In this document: one piece after another, positions 35,156 through 44,273 of the stretch
How the letters are laid out: each line of letters opens with the position of its first letter
Numbering within the stretch: position 1 is the first letter of the stretch
Assembly: GCF_003206135.1 (NCBI RefSeq)
Contig: NZ_PZJT01000006.1
Span: 255,250 to 319,249, forward strand
Source of the DNA: Salinicola salarius
GTDB lineage: Bacteria > Pseudomonadota > Gammaproteobacteria > Pseudomonadales > Halomonadaceae
DNA length: 64,000 bases
Direction of reading: 5' to 3'
Notes under the pieces: generated by a model
What the model saw: only the letters and a program-made list of their open reading frames with translations
Told to the model about the DNA's origin: nothing
Databases searched by the model: none
Made by a program: the position numbers and the translations under genes

Positions 35156-36418
35156 TCAGCCAATCGCGCCGGTGCGACGCAGATCCGCCAATGCCTCGGC
35201 ATCCAGCGCCAGCCAATCGCTCAGCACGCCCTCGGTGTGCTCGCCCAGGCGCGGCGGCGAATGCGGTGAGGTCATCCGCTGACCGTCCAGCGTGATCGGG
35301 TTGGCGACCAGCCGCGCAGGGTGTCCATCGCTCATGGTGCGCTCCACCACCATCTCCCGGTGGCGCACCTGCGGATCGTCGAACACCTGATCCAGCGTAT
35401 TGATGGGGCCGCAAGGCACGCCGTGGGCTTCCAGCAGCGCGAGCCACTCGTCCCTCGGCCTGGCGATCAGGCGTTCGCTCAAGCGCGTGACGAGAAGCTC
35501 GCGGTGGGCGACCCGCTGGGCATTGGTGGCGAAGCGCGGGTCCGTCGCCCACTCGCTCTCGCCCAGCGCCTCGCAAAGATGCCGGAACTGGGTGTCGTTG
35601 CCCACGGTGACGATGAGGTGGCCATCCGACGCGGCAAAGGCCTGATACGGCACGATGTTGGGATGCGCGTTGCCCATGCGCTGCGGCGTCTGCCCGCTGG
35701 TCAGATAGTTGAGCGCCTGGTTGGCGAGCACGCCGACCTGAACGTCCAGCAGCGCCATGTCGATATAACCGCCCTCGCCGGTGGCATCCCGTCGGCGCAG
35801 CGCCGCGAGAATCGCGTTGGCGGCGTAGAGCCCGGTGAAGATATCGGTGATCGCGACGCCCACCTTCATCGGCTCGCCGCCGCGATCAACGGGTTCGCCG
35901 GTCAGGCTCATCAAACCGCCCATGCCCTGGATCAGGAAGTCGTAACCAGCGCGGCCGGCGTAGGGGCCGTCCTGACCGAAGCCGGTGATCGAACAGTAGA
36001 CCAGCTCCGGCTTGAGCCTTTTGAGGCTGGCGTAATCGAGCCCGTAGGCGGCCAGCCCGCCAACCTTGAAGTTCTCGATCACCACGTCGGCCTTCGTTGC
36101 CAGTCGACGGACCAGCTCCTGCCCCTCGGCCGTCGAAAGATCGATGGCGACCGAGCGCTTGCCGCGGTTGGCGCTGAGGAAATAGGCGGAGGCTTTCGTC
36201 TGCTGCCCCGTGCCCGGCGTCGATTCCGGCTCTGCATCTTCCAGCCACGGCGGCCCCCAGGCGCGGGTGTCGTCGCCCTGCCCTGGCCTTTCGATCTTGA
36301 CCACTTCGGCGCCGAGATCCGCCAGCTGCTGCGTACACCACGGGCCGGCCAGCACCCGCGAGAGATCCAGCACCTTGAGCCCGGCCAGCGGCTGGGTGAC
36401 GTCGCTCATCGCGCTCAC
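35156..36418 (-). CDS. Class III (CaiB/BaiF) CoA-transferase, probable succinyl-CoA:glutarate CoA-transferase
   Basis: 420 residues. Seen: [52 protein letters not shown], and [15 protein letters not shown] with the catalytic Asp. The start is a GTG overlapping the glutaryl-CoA dehydrogenase stop (GTGA); an ATG three codons later (36409) is the alternative. Coupling to gcdH is the reason to propose glutarate activation to glutaryl-CoA, as in the human SUGCT/bacterial lysine-glutarate route. Sequence alone does not set the acid. Confidence 0.87.
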   Translation of the reverse strand: MSAMSDVTQPLAGLKVLDLSRVLAGPWCTQQLADLGAEVVKIERPGQGDDTRAWGPPWLEDAEPESTPGTGQQTKASAYFLSANRGKRSVAIDLSTAEGQELVRRLATKADVVIENFKVGGLAAYGLDYASLKRLKPELVYCSITGFGQDGPYAGRAGYDFLIQGMGGLMSLTGEPVDRGGEPMKVGVAITDIFTGLYAANAILAALRRRDATGEGGYIDMALLDVQVGVLANQALNYLTSGQTPQRMGNAHPNIVPYQAFAASDGHLIVTVGNDTQFRHLCEALGESEWATDPRFATNAQRVAHRELLVTRLSERLIARPRDEWLALLEAHGVPCGPINTLDQVFDDPQVRHREMVVERTMSDGHPARLVANPITLDGQRMTSPHSPPRLGEHTEGVLSDWLALDAEALADLRRTGAIG

Positions 36419-37593
36419 CCGAACGCCTGGATGCCGGTCTGGGCGCGGCCCAGGATCAGAGCGTGGACATCATGCGTGCCCTCGTAGGTGTTGACCGTCT
36501 CCAGGTTGATCATGTGGCGGATCACGCCAAATTCCAGCGAGATGCCGTTGCCGCCGTGCATGTCCCGCGCGACGCGGGCGATGTCGAGCGCCTTGCCGCA
36601 GTGATTGCGCTTGATCAGCGAGATCATCTCCGGCGTCGCCTGGCCATCGTCCAGCAGGCGGCCGACCCGCAGACAGGCCTGCAGGCCCAGGGCGATTTCG
36701 GTCTGCATGTCCGCCAGCTTGAGCTGGACCAGCTGAGTCGCTGCCAGCGGACGCCCGAATTGCTGGCGATCCAGCGTGTACTGACGCGCTGCATGCCAGC
36801 AGAATTCCGCCGCGCCCATGGTGCCCCAGCTAATGCCGTAGCGCGCCTTGTTGAGACACCCGAACGGTCCGCCCAGCCCGGAGGCGCCGGGCAACAATGC
36901 CTCTTCCGGCACGAAGACGTCATCCAGCACGATCTCGCCGGTCACCGAGGCCCGCAACGACGCCTTGGCCTGAATGGTCGGCGTCGAGAAGCCCTCGGCA
37001 CCGCGCTCGACCACGAAGCCCTTGATCTTGCCCTCGTGGGCATCGGATTTGGCCCAGACCACGGCGATATCGGCGATGGGGCTATTGGTGATCCACATCT
37101 TCTGGCCGCTGAGACGGTAGCCGCCTTCGACCTTCTTCGCCCGGGTCTGCATGCTGCCGGGGTCGGAGCCCGCGTTGGGCTCGGTCAGGCCGAAGCAGCC
37201 CACCATCTCGCCGCTCGCCAGCTCGGGCAGATAGCGCTGCTTCTGCGCCTCGGTGCCGTAGGTCTCGATCGGATACATCACCAGCGAGGATTGCACGCTC
37301 ATGGCGGAACGGTAGCCGGAGTCGACCCGCTCGACCTCTCTCGCGATCAGCCCGTAGGCGACGTGATTGGCGCCAGCGCCGCCATAGGTCTCGGCCACCG
37401 TCGCGCCCAGCAGGCCCAACCCGCCCATCTCGCGCAGGATTTCGCGATCGAAGTGATCCTTCTCGAAGGCCTTGAGCACCCGCGGCTGCAGGCGCTCCTG
37501 ACAGTAGTCGCGCGCCAGTTGCTGAATCTGGCGCTCTTCGTCGCTGAGCTGCTGGTCAAACAGAAAAGGGTCGTCCCATTGGAAGGCGGACAT
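36415..37593 (-). CDS. gcdH: Glutaryl-CoA dehydrogenase
   Basis: FAD-dependent acyl-CoA dehydrogenase that oxidises and decarboxylates glutaryl-CoA to crotonyl-CoA in lysine/tryptophan/glutarate catabolism. 392 residues from the ATG at 37593, preceded by AGGAG at 8-nt spacing; an ATG six codons upstream lacks this. Seen: [20 protein letters not shown] (substrate/FAD region), [17 protein letters not shown], and the late [20 protein letters not shown], with the catalytic Glu in TYEGTHD as in known GcdH. First gene of a two-gene leftward operon with the CoA-transferase. Confidence 0.92.
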   Translation of the reverse strand: MSAFQWDDPFLFDQQLSDEERQIQQLARDYCQERLQPRVLKAFEKDHFDREILREMGGLGLLGATVAETYGGAGANHVAYGLIAREVERVDSGYRSAMSVQSSLVMYPIETYGTEAQKQRYLPELASGEMVGCFGLTEPNAGSDPGSMQTRAKKVEGGYRLSGQKMWITNSPIADIAVVWAKSDAHEGKIKGFVVERGAEGFSTPTIQAKASLRASVTGEIVLDDVFVPEEALLPGASGLGGPFGCLNKARYGISWGTMGAAEFCWHAARQYTLDRQQFGRPLAATQLVQLKLADMQTEIALGLQACLRVGRLLDDGQATPEMISLIKRNHCGKALDIARVARDMHGGNGISLEFGVIRHMINLETVNTYEGTHDVHALILGRAQTGIQAFG

Positions 37594-37678
37594 GTCTTTG
37601 GCTCCTGGCACCGTCGATGCCGTTCTTGAGAAGCCACCACGATAGCGTCATTCATAACGTCGACACTATTGGCAAAAT

Positions 37679-37737
37679 GTCTACGTTTTTAAGCATGACC
37701 AAGGAATAAGTAGACGCATAATCTATACAAAAGTAGA
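37679..37737. promoter_or_regulatory. Candidate operator cluster upstream of gcdH
   Basis: AT-rich stretch with GTCTAC (37679-37684) and its inverse GTAGAC (37710-37715), then a near-palindrome TCTATACAAAAGTAGA (37722-37737). It lies 85-145 nt upstream of gcdH and could bind the FCD-type GntR regulator. Symmetry is seen; binding is inferred. Confidence 0.35.
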
Positions 37738-37827
37738 TTTGGTGTTCACTTATGCCCCTCAGACCAGCTCCGGAATTCTTACTGTAAACGCAAAAACGCG
37801 CTGGTTTCGGTCGTCGAATAGCCGCTG

Positions 37828-39504
37828 CTAACCGAGGAGTTGTGCGCCATGTTGGCCCGGCACCAGCCGCCAGTAGCGATCGCAGCGGGGCAGTGCCGCT
37901 TCGTCGTGCCCCAGCAATAGCGTCGTGCGGCCGGACAGCCAGGCGTCCAGTGTCTTTGCGAGCGACGCGGCGGTGGCGGCGTCCAGGCCGCTCAAGGGTT
38001 CGTCCAGGATCACCAGCGGCGAGTCGCGCAGCATCACCCGCGCCAGTGCGACCCGGCGGGCCTGACCGCCGGAAAGCTGACGCCCCTGCTCGCCGACCCA
38101 GGTTTCCAGCCCTTCCGGCAGCGCCTCCGCCCAGGCCTTGAGCTCGACGCGCTCGAGCGCATCCCACAGCTGCGCATCGCTGGCGTCCGGATCGCCCATT
38201 CGCAGGTTGGCGGCCAGGGTGTCGTGGAACAGCTCGCTGCGCTGGGTGAGATAGCCGATTCTGGCTCTCAGCGAGTCGGGCGCGATCCCGGCAATATCCC
38301 GGTGATCGAATTCGACATGCCCACCCTGCGGGTCGAAGGCGCGCACGGCCAACTGCGCCAGCGTCGACTTGCCGATCCCCGAGGCGCCGATGATGCCGAT
38401 ACGCTGGCCGGGGGCGAGGGAAAGGTTCAGGCCGCTGAACACGAATCGCGCCCCGTGGGCGACCTCGACGTTTCGATAGTCCAGCGACGGCGCCGCGCCG
38501 CCCGAGGTCAAGCGCTCGCCGGTCAATGGCGTCTTCAGTTCGGCCTGAGCGTTGAGGCGCTCCGCCGCTCTCACCGTCGCGCCCAGTTGCGTGAACGCCA
38601 TCGGCAGGTTGCCCAGCCCCTCGCTCACCGCGAGCGTTCCCAGCGCCAGCATCACCATGACCGGGCCGCTCACCTGGCCGCTACGAAAGGCCTCGAGCCC
38701 CAGCAGCAGCACGGCCAGCGTGGCCAGTTGGATTCCCACGGTGACGACGAGATTGCCCGTGGCCGTGCGCTGGCCGAGTCGGCGCTGATCGTCGAGCAGC
38801 GCCCGCTCTTCGCGATGCCAGAGCTCACGGTGGGCATCCAGCGCCCGGTAGCTGGTCAGTTCCGCCAGACCTTCGACCTGCTCGATGGCGCGGACACGCA
38901 ATTGCTCCTGACGATCGACCCGGCGATGACTGGCTTGCCAGCCCCACCAGGCGCAGCCGGCGGTGGCAACCAGCCCCAGCGGCAACAGAATGGCTAGCAG
39001 GACGATTCCCGCGATGGGCAGAAACGCCGCCGCGAAGGCCGCGAACGCCAGGATGCTGATTAGCGCGACCAGCGGCGGCGCCAGCAGGCGCAGGTAGAGG
39101 TTGTCGAGGGTGTCGATATCCGCCGTCAGCCGGTTGAGCCACTGGGAAGCGCGTGCCCGTGCCAGCGTGCGCGCATCCAGGGTGACCAGCCTCGCGAACA
39201 CGCGCCCGCGCAGATCGGCCAGCAGCCGCAATATCGTATCGTGATTGTAGAGCCGCTCCAGATAGCGACTGACCGTGCGCGAGACGGCGAAGAATCGAAT
39301 CCCGCCCCCCGGCGTGAACACGTCCAGATAGCCCGAGGCGCTAACCGCCGCGATTGCCGTGGCGGTAATGAACCAGCCGGAGAGCGACAGCAGCCCCAAT
39401 GCGCTGAGCAGCGTGGCGAGCATCAGCAGCGCCCCCAGCAGCAAGCGCCCGCGACGCTCGACCAGGACGCCGAGCCAGGGTCGCAGGGATAGCAGTGCTT
39501 TCAT
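37828..39504 (-). CDS. cydC: Thiol reductant ABC exporter subunit CydC
   Basis: Half of the CydDC heterodimeric ABC transporter, which exports cysteine/glutathione (or affects haem handling) and is required for bd oxidase assembly. 558 residues from the ATG overlapping the cydD stop; longer upstream frames are rejected because they lie within cydD. Seen: N-terminal six-helix membrane domain (LLSLSGWFITATAIAAVSAS is the CydC-type start), then nucleotide-binding domain with Walker A IGASGIGKSTLAQ near residue 370, LSGGQARRVALARVML and Walker B SPLVILDEPLSGLD. Last gene of cydABDC. Confidence 0.93.
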   Translation of the reverse strand: MKALLSLRPWLGVLVERRGRLLLGALLMLATLLSALGLLSLSGWFITATAIAAVSASGYLDVFTPGGGIRFFAVSRTVSRYLERLYNHDTILRLLADLRGRVFARLVTLDARTLARARASQWLNRLTADIDTLDNLYLRLLAPPLVALISILAFAAFAAAFLPIAGIVLLAILLPLGLVATAGCAWWGWQASHRRVDRQEQLRVRAIEQVEGLAELTSYRALDAHRELWHREERALLDDQRRLGQRTATGNLVVTVGIQLATLAVLLLGLEAFRSGQVSGPVMVMLALGTLAVSEGLGNLPMAFTQLGATVRAAERLNAQAELKTPLTGERLTSGGAAPSLDYRNVEVAHGARFVFSGLNLSLAPGQRIGIIGASGIGKSTLAQLAVRAFDPQGGHVEFDHRDIAGIAPDSLRARIGYLTQRSELFHDTLAANLRMGDPDASDAQLWDALERVELKAWAEALPEGLETWVGEQGRQLSGGQARRVALARVMLRDSPLVILDEPLSGLDAATAASLAKTLDAWLSGRTTLLLGHDEAALPRCDRYWRLVPGQHGAQLLG

Positions 39505-41285
39505 GAGTTCGTCTCCCGCGCATCGGCCGAGCGCTCGATCCGTGACAACCGGCCTTGTTCGATCGCGAAGACCCGACCGGCCATCGCCATGATCGCTGGA
39601 TGGTGGGTGGCGACGATCAGGGTCCGCCCGCTCGCCGCCAGTTGCGTCAGCCCCGCGATCACGTGCTGTTCGGTTTCCGGGTCCAGCGCCGCCGTCGGCT
39701 CGTCCAGCAGCACCAGCCTGGCCTGGGAGAGAAACACCCGGGCCAGCGCCAGCCGCTGCCCTTCGCCACCGGAAAGCCCGACACCGCGTTCGCCCAGCGG
39801 CGTCTCGAGCCCGCTTGATGCCGATGCCAACCACTGGCCCAGCCCGGCCTGCGTCAAGGCGCTGCGCAATGCCTCGTCACTGGCATCGGGTGCGACCAGC
39901 CGCAGATTTTCGGCCAGCGTGCCCTGGATGATCAGCGGACGCTGATCCAGCCAGGCGATGGCAGGATCGCGGCGTACCTCGACCTCCCCCGCGCTCGGCG
40001 CGATGAACCCGGCGATCAGCTGCAGCAGACTGGATTTGCCGCTGCCGGATGGACCGATCAGCGCTACCACTTCGCCCGAATCGACACGCAGCGACAGCGG
40101 CCCGAGAATTCGCTCGCGCCCCGCATGGCGCAGTTCGACGTTCACGAGCTCGACAGCACTAGAAATGAGTTCACGGCTGGCCGTCTCGTCGGATCGGGCG
40201 CTTTCCGCAGGTGCGGTTTCTTCTTCTGCATCCGGTTCGAGCAGTGCCACCAGCCCTTCGGCAGCCCCCAGGGCGGAGGCGCGATCGTGGTAGTGCTGAG
40301 AGAGCGTGCGCAGCGGCTGGAAGAACTCCGGCGCCAGCAGCAGGATGAACAGCCCGCTGAACAGATCGAGCTGCTCGGCCGGCCCGTACTGAATGTAGCC
40401 CAGCAGACCGAGACCGATGTAGATGGCCACGACGGCCACCGACACGGCAGCGAAGAATTCGAGCACCGCCGATGACAGAAACGCCACTCGCAGCGTCTTG
40501 AGGCTGCGCCGGCGATAGTCGTGGGCGACCTCGCTGACCTCTTCGACGCTGCGCTCGGCGAGCCCGAAGAGCTGAAGGGTCGCGATCCCCCGGACCCGAT
40601 CGAGGAAATGACCGGAAAGCCGGGTGACCGCCTGGAACTGCGCTTCGTTGAGACGCTGGGCGCCCATGCCGATCAGCGCCATGAACAGCGGAATCAAGGG
40701 GGCGGCGATCAACAGCCAGATCGCCGCCAGCCAGTTGAGCCAGAACACCACGACGAGATAGATCAGTGGAATCAGCGCTGCCAACACCATCTGAGGCAGG
40801 AAGCGGGAGTAGTAGCCTTCCAGCGACTCGACCTGATCCACCAGTTGACTGGCCAGCCCCGCGCTATGGCGGGAAGCCAGGCGCACCGGCCCCAGTTGTT
40901 GTAGGCGCACCAGCAGGCGCGCCCTTACCTGCTGCTTGACCCGCAGGCCGCAAGCCTGACCGCAGACTTCCTGCCCCCATTGCGCCAGGGCACGGGCGGC
41001 AATGGCGATCACGATCAGCGCGACGCCGATGGCGACATCGTCCAGCGTGGCCTGGTTCGACACGACATCATCGACGACCCAGGCCAGTGCGCCCATCTGG
41101 ATCAGGGTGGCGAGGCCCGCCAGCAGACCGCAGCCGACGGCGCCTCGATACCATGGCCGGACGCCGGCCGCTTGCTGCTTCAACCACTCTCTCGAAACGC
41201 TCGCACGTGAAGCGCTCGTACGTGAAGCGTTCATGCGTGACGCATTCGTGCGTGATAGACCTGCGGTTCGCCTCGCGGCACTCAA
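39501..41285 (-). CDS. cydD: Thiol reductant ABC exporter subunit CydD
   Basis: Partner of CydC. 594 residues: membrane domain (about 45-330, with WLAAIWLLIAAPLIPLFMAL) and nucleotide-binding domain with Walker A IGPSGSGKSSLLQLI near 408, LSGGEGQRLALARVFLSQA and Walker B ARLVLLDEPTAALD. The start chosen is TTG at 41285, overlapping the cydB stop, with GAGGG upstream; an ATG at 41234 is the alternative. Odd: residues about 9-29 are a five-residue peptide repeat (LSRTN/ASRMN/ASRTS/ASRAS) encoded by a 15-bp DNA tandem repeat, which looks like a recent extension of the N-terminus. Confidence 0.92.
   Translation of the reverse strand: MSAARRTAGLSRTNASRMNASRTSASRASVSREWLKQQAAGVRPWYRGAVGCGLLAGLATLIQMGALAWVVDDVVSNQATLDDVAIGVALIVIAIAARALAQWGQEVCGQACGLRVKQQVRARLLVRLQQLGPVRLASRHSAGLASQLVDQVESLEGYYSRFLPQMVLAALIPLIYLVVVFWLNWLAAIWLLIAAPLIPLFMALIGMGAQRLNEAQFQAVTRLSGHFLDRVRGIATLQLFGLAERSVEEVSEVAHDYRRRSLKTLRVAFLSSAVLEFFAAVSVAVVAIYIGLGLLGYIQYGPAEQLDLFSGLFILLLAPEFFQPLRTLSQHYHDRASALGAAEGLVALLEPDAEEETAPAESARSDETASRELISSAVELVNVELRHAGRERILGPLSLRVDSGEVVALIGPSGSGKSSLLQLIAGFIAPSAGEVEVRRDPAIAWLDQRPLIIQGTLAENLRLVAPDASDEALRSALTQAGLGQWLASASSGLETPLGERGVGLSGGEGQRLALARVFLSQARLVLLDEPTAALDPETEQHVIAGLTQLAASGRTLIVATHHPAIMAMAGRVFAIEQGRLSRIERSADARETNS
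41200..41259. repeat. 15-bp tandem repeat within the start of cydD
   Basis: Four consecutive 15-bp units (CTCGCACGTGAAGCG, CTCGTACGTGAAGCG, TTCATGCGTGACGCA, TTCGTGCGTGATAGA), with a degenerate fifth at 41187-41199. Being a multiple of three, the repeat keeps the cydD frame open. Confidence 0.8.
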
Positions 41286-42283
41286 TGGTAGCCCTCACCC
41301 ACGCGGACCTTGCCGCGGAACACCCAGTAGGACCACGCGGTGTAGGTCAGCACGATCGGTACCACGAACAGCACGCCGATCAGGATGAAGAACTGGGATT
41401 CCGGCGCCGAGGCGGCGTCCCAGAGCGTGTAGTCCGGCGGAATCACGTAAGGCCAGCGGCTGACCAGCAGCCCCAGGTAGGTGAAGATGAACAGTCCCAG
41501 TGTCAGCAGGAAGGCCAGACCTTCACGCTGGCGACGAGTCGCCACGTAGATGCCCACGGCACACAGTAGCGCCGCGAACGGCAGCAGCCAGATCACCTGC
41601 ATGTGGTCGAACCAGCGATCGAACACGCCCGGATCGATCCACGGGGTCCACAGGCTGACGATGACGAACACGGCCAGTACACCGATCAGCAGCTTGGGAA
41701 TCAGACCTCGCGCCCATTCGCGAACGTGCCCTTCCGACTTCAGCACCAGCCAGGTCGCCCCCAGCAGGGTATAGCCGATCACCAGCCCGAGACCGGTCAG
41801 AATGGAGAACGGTGTCAGCCAGTCGAACGCCCCGCCGGTGTAGACGCGATCGGCAGTTTCGAAACCTTGAATATAGGCACCTACCACGCAGCCCTGCGCG
41901 AACGCTGCAACGAAGGAGCCACCGGCGAAGGCGGCATTCCACCAGCCGCGCGTGCGCTTGGACTTGAAGCGGAATTCGAACGCCACCCCGCGGAAGATCA
42001 GGCCGGCCAGCATCAGGAAGACGCCCAGGTACAGCGCTGGCAGCAAGATGGTGTAGACCAGCGGGAAGGCCGCGATGAGCCCGGCGCCGCCCAGCACCAG
42101 CCAGGTTTCGTTGCCATCCCATACCGGCGCGACGGAGTTCATCATCACGTCACGGGCGTCCTCGTCCGGGGCGAACGGGAACAGGATCCCCAATCCCAGA
42201 TCGAAACCGTCCATCAGTACGTACATGATAACGCCAAAGGCGATGATGACGGCCCAGATCAGCGACAGATCGTACATTTCCAT
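41282..42283 (-). CDS. cydB: Cytochrome bd ubiquinol oxidase subunit II
   Basis: Membrane subunit pairing with CydA. 333 residues from the ATG at 42283 with AGGAG 8 nt upstream; longer frames upstream are spurious. Seen: DLSLIWAVIIAFGVIMYVLM at the N-terminus, DGFDLGLGILFPF, APVWDGNETWLVLGGAGLIA (the strongest CydB signature), RGVAFEFRFK, and a C-terminal SRWPYVIPPDYTLWDAASAP. Eight to nine transmembrane segments. Four nt after cydA, coupled to cydD. No cydX-like small gene is visible between cydB and cydD. Confidence 0.95.
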   Translation of the reverse strand: MEMYDLSLIWAVIIAFGVIMYVLMDGFDLGLGILFPFAPDEDARDVMMNSVAPVWDGNETWLVLGGAGLIAAFPLVYTILLPALYLGVFLMLAGLIFRGVAFEFRFKSKRTRGWWNAAFAGGSFVAAFAQGCVVGAYIQGFETADRVYTGGAFDWLTPFSILTGLGLVIGYTLLGATWLVLKSEGHVREWARGLIPKLLIGVLAVFVIVSLWTPWIDPGVFDRWFDHMQVIWLLPFAALLCAVGIYVATRRQREGLAFLLTLGLFIFTYLGLLVSRWPYVIPPDYTLWDAASAPESQFFILIGVLFVVPIVLTYTAWSYWVFRGKVRVGEGYH

Positions 42284-42287
42284 GGGC

Positions 42288-43700
42288 TTAACTCCTGGAA
42301 GACACTGTGGTGCCATCGAACGGCACATGGGAGGCGGACATCGGACGCATGGGGCGATCGGCATCGTGGACTTCTTCATCGCCGCGAAGATCGTCCAGCC
42401 CCTGACGCACGACCTTGAACAGGTAGTAGATACCGGCCCAGAAGATCACCGCATAAACCGCGAGATAGCCGATCAGCGTCGCCAGCACCATTCCGCCGGA
42501 AAGCGAAGGCGTGACGGCGTCGGCGTAGGAAAGAACGCCATAGACCAGCCACGGCGAGCGCCCGATTTCGGTCACGAACCAGCCGGCCAGCACTGCCACG
42601 AACGGCGCCAGACTCATCCCCTGCAAACCGTGCAGGAACCAGCGCGACGTATACAGCCGCCCTCCCCGGCGCAGCACCAGGCCGGCGATGGCGAACGCGA
42701 TCATCAGAATGCCCAGCGCGACCATCACGCGGAAGCTGTAGAACACCATCCACACCGGCTGCTGCTCTTCGACGGGAATCTCCTTGAGCCCCGGCACCAC
42801 GCCGTCGGCGTCGTGACGCAGAATCAGGCTGGCGCCATTGGGAATGCCGATCTCGGCACGGTTGGCCTGGAGATCGCGATCCGGCAGCGCGAACAGCAGC
42901 AACGGCACGTTGGACTGGGTTTCCCAGTTGCCTTCCATGGCCGCAATCTTCATCGGCTGATGCTCGAGCGTGTTGAGCCCGTGCTCGTCACCGACCCAGG
43001 CCTGCAGCGGGGCCAGAATCAGCAACAGCCACATGGTCATGGAGAGCGCTCGCTTGTGCGCCTCCACGTCACGACGCCGCAGCAGGAACCAGGCGCTGAC
43101 GCCGCAAACCACGAAACCGCCGGTCAAGAATGCCGCCATCGCCATGTGCGTGAAGCGATACGGGAAGGAAGGATTGAAAATGGCTTCGACCCAGGAAGTG
43201 ACATGCACCATGCCCTCACGAATCTCGTAGCCCTGCGGCGTCTGCATCCAGCTGTTGGTCGCCAGAATCCAGAATGCCGAGATGAAGGTACCGACCGCGA
43301 CCATCAAGGCGGCGAAGAAATGCACCGATGGCGAGACGCGGTGACGCCCGAACAGCAGTACCCCGAGGAAACCCGCTTCCAGGAAGAACGCGGTAATGAC
43401 CTCGTAGCTCAGCATCGGCCCGATGAAGTTCGAGGCGAACTGGGAAAAGTTGCTCCAGTTGGTGCCGAACTGAAACGCCATGACGATGCCGGAAACCACG
43501 CCCATGCCGAAGACGACGGCAAAGATCTTGGTCCAGAAAAGGCCCAGACGATCCCAGACCGTGTTGCCCGTCGCGACGAAGAGACCTTGCAACACCGCCA
43601 CGTAGGAAGCGAGACCGATCGTGAAGACCGGGAAGATCGCATGAAAAGAAACCACGAAAGCGAACTGCAATCGTGAAAGCAGGATAGGATCTAACGCCAT
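42288..43700 (-). CDS. cydA: Cytochrome bd-type ubiquinol oxidase subunit I (short Q-loop form)
   Basis: Haem- and quinol-binding subunit of the oxygen-reducing bd oxidase. 470 residues from the ATG at 43700 (GAGGAG upstream); upstream in-frame ATGs lack such a site. Seen: haem ligand His20 in VVSFHAIFPVFTIG, the proton-path Glu pair in SYEVITAFFLEAGFLG, the second His in PYRFTHMAMAAF, and the Met region in FYSFRVMVALGILM. The Q-loop is short, as in cyanide-insensitive oxidases (CioA), not the long E. coli form. Odd: the normally conserved GRQPW is GRSPW here. First gene of cydABDC. Confidence 0.93.
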   Translation of the reverse strand: MALDPILLSRLQFAFVVSFHAIFPVFTIGLASYVAVLQGLFVATGNTVWDRLGLFWTKIFAVVFGMGVVSGIVMAFQFGTNWSNFSQFASNFIGPMLSYEVITAFFLEAGFLGVLLFGRHRVSPSVHFFAALMVAVGTFISAFWILATNSWMQTPQGYEIREGMVHVTSWVEAIFNPSFPYRFTHMAMAAFLTGGFVVCGVSAWFLLRRRDVEAHKRALSMTMWLLLILAPLQAWVGDEHGLNTLEHQPMKIAAMEGNWETQSNVPLLLFALPDRDLQANRAEIGIPNGASLILRHDADGVVPGLKEIPVEEQQPVWMVFYSFRVMVALGILMIAFAIAGLVLRRGGRLYTSRWFLHGLQGMSLAPFVAVLAGWFVTEIGRSPWLVYGVLSYADAVTPSLSGGMVLATLIGYLAVYAVIFWAGIYYLFKVVRQGLDDLRGDEEVHDADRPMRPMSASHVPFDGTTVSSRS

Positions 43701-44273
43701 GGCTGACTCCTCGCAAGCGTTCAGGGCAGCGGTTCCCTCATGCCCTAACGACAGATGTTTCTTCGTTCTGTTTGCCCGTCGAACGACCATTGCAGCCGTC
43801 GATGCTTAACATCGCTTTACATCATAAGGAAAGTGTTCCCGTCGGCCGCCGTGTCCTGATGTCGCATGCCAGCGCCGACCTTTCCCTTTTTCTCCCTAGA
43901 CAACCTAGGCAATAGTGCCGGAAGTCGCCAGTGGCGAGGGCTTGCGACCAGCCTTGAGGCTTACCGAGTGCGACGTCATGGCCTCGGTGGAATTCATCTC
44001 TGCGACAATCTGTCAGCCTGACTGGATCGAATCGGCCTACCCGCCTCTCTCCTCGCCCGCCCTTGCTGCTCCGCGCGGAGTCCCTTCATGCGTCGGGTGC
44101 TGTTCGTGAACCAGGCTCTTCCGACGATAAGCAAAGCGCTTCGACGACGTGGGCGCTCCAGTCAGACGCAAGGCTTTGGTCAAATAGTCATACAAAGCCG
44201 AATCGCGTAAGGTCCTAATGGCTACTGCGCTATTCGATAGCTCGTCAACCACCGCCACTTCACGAGGCGCTTC
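43701..44273. other. Intergenic region between cydA and the MFS pump
   Basis: About 570 nt between divergent genes with no convincing gene. A dyad CGATG-CTTAA-CATCG (43800-43814) lies 100 nt upstream of cydA and is a weak candidate operator. No FNR/ANR box (TTGAT-N4-ATCAA) was found by eye. Confidence 0.45.
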
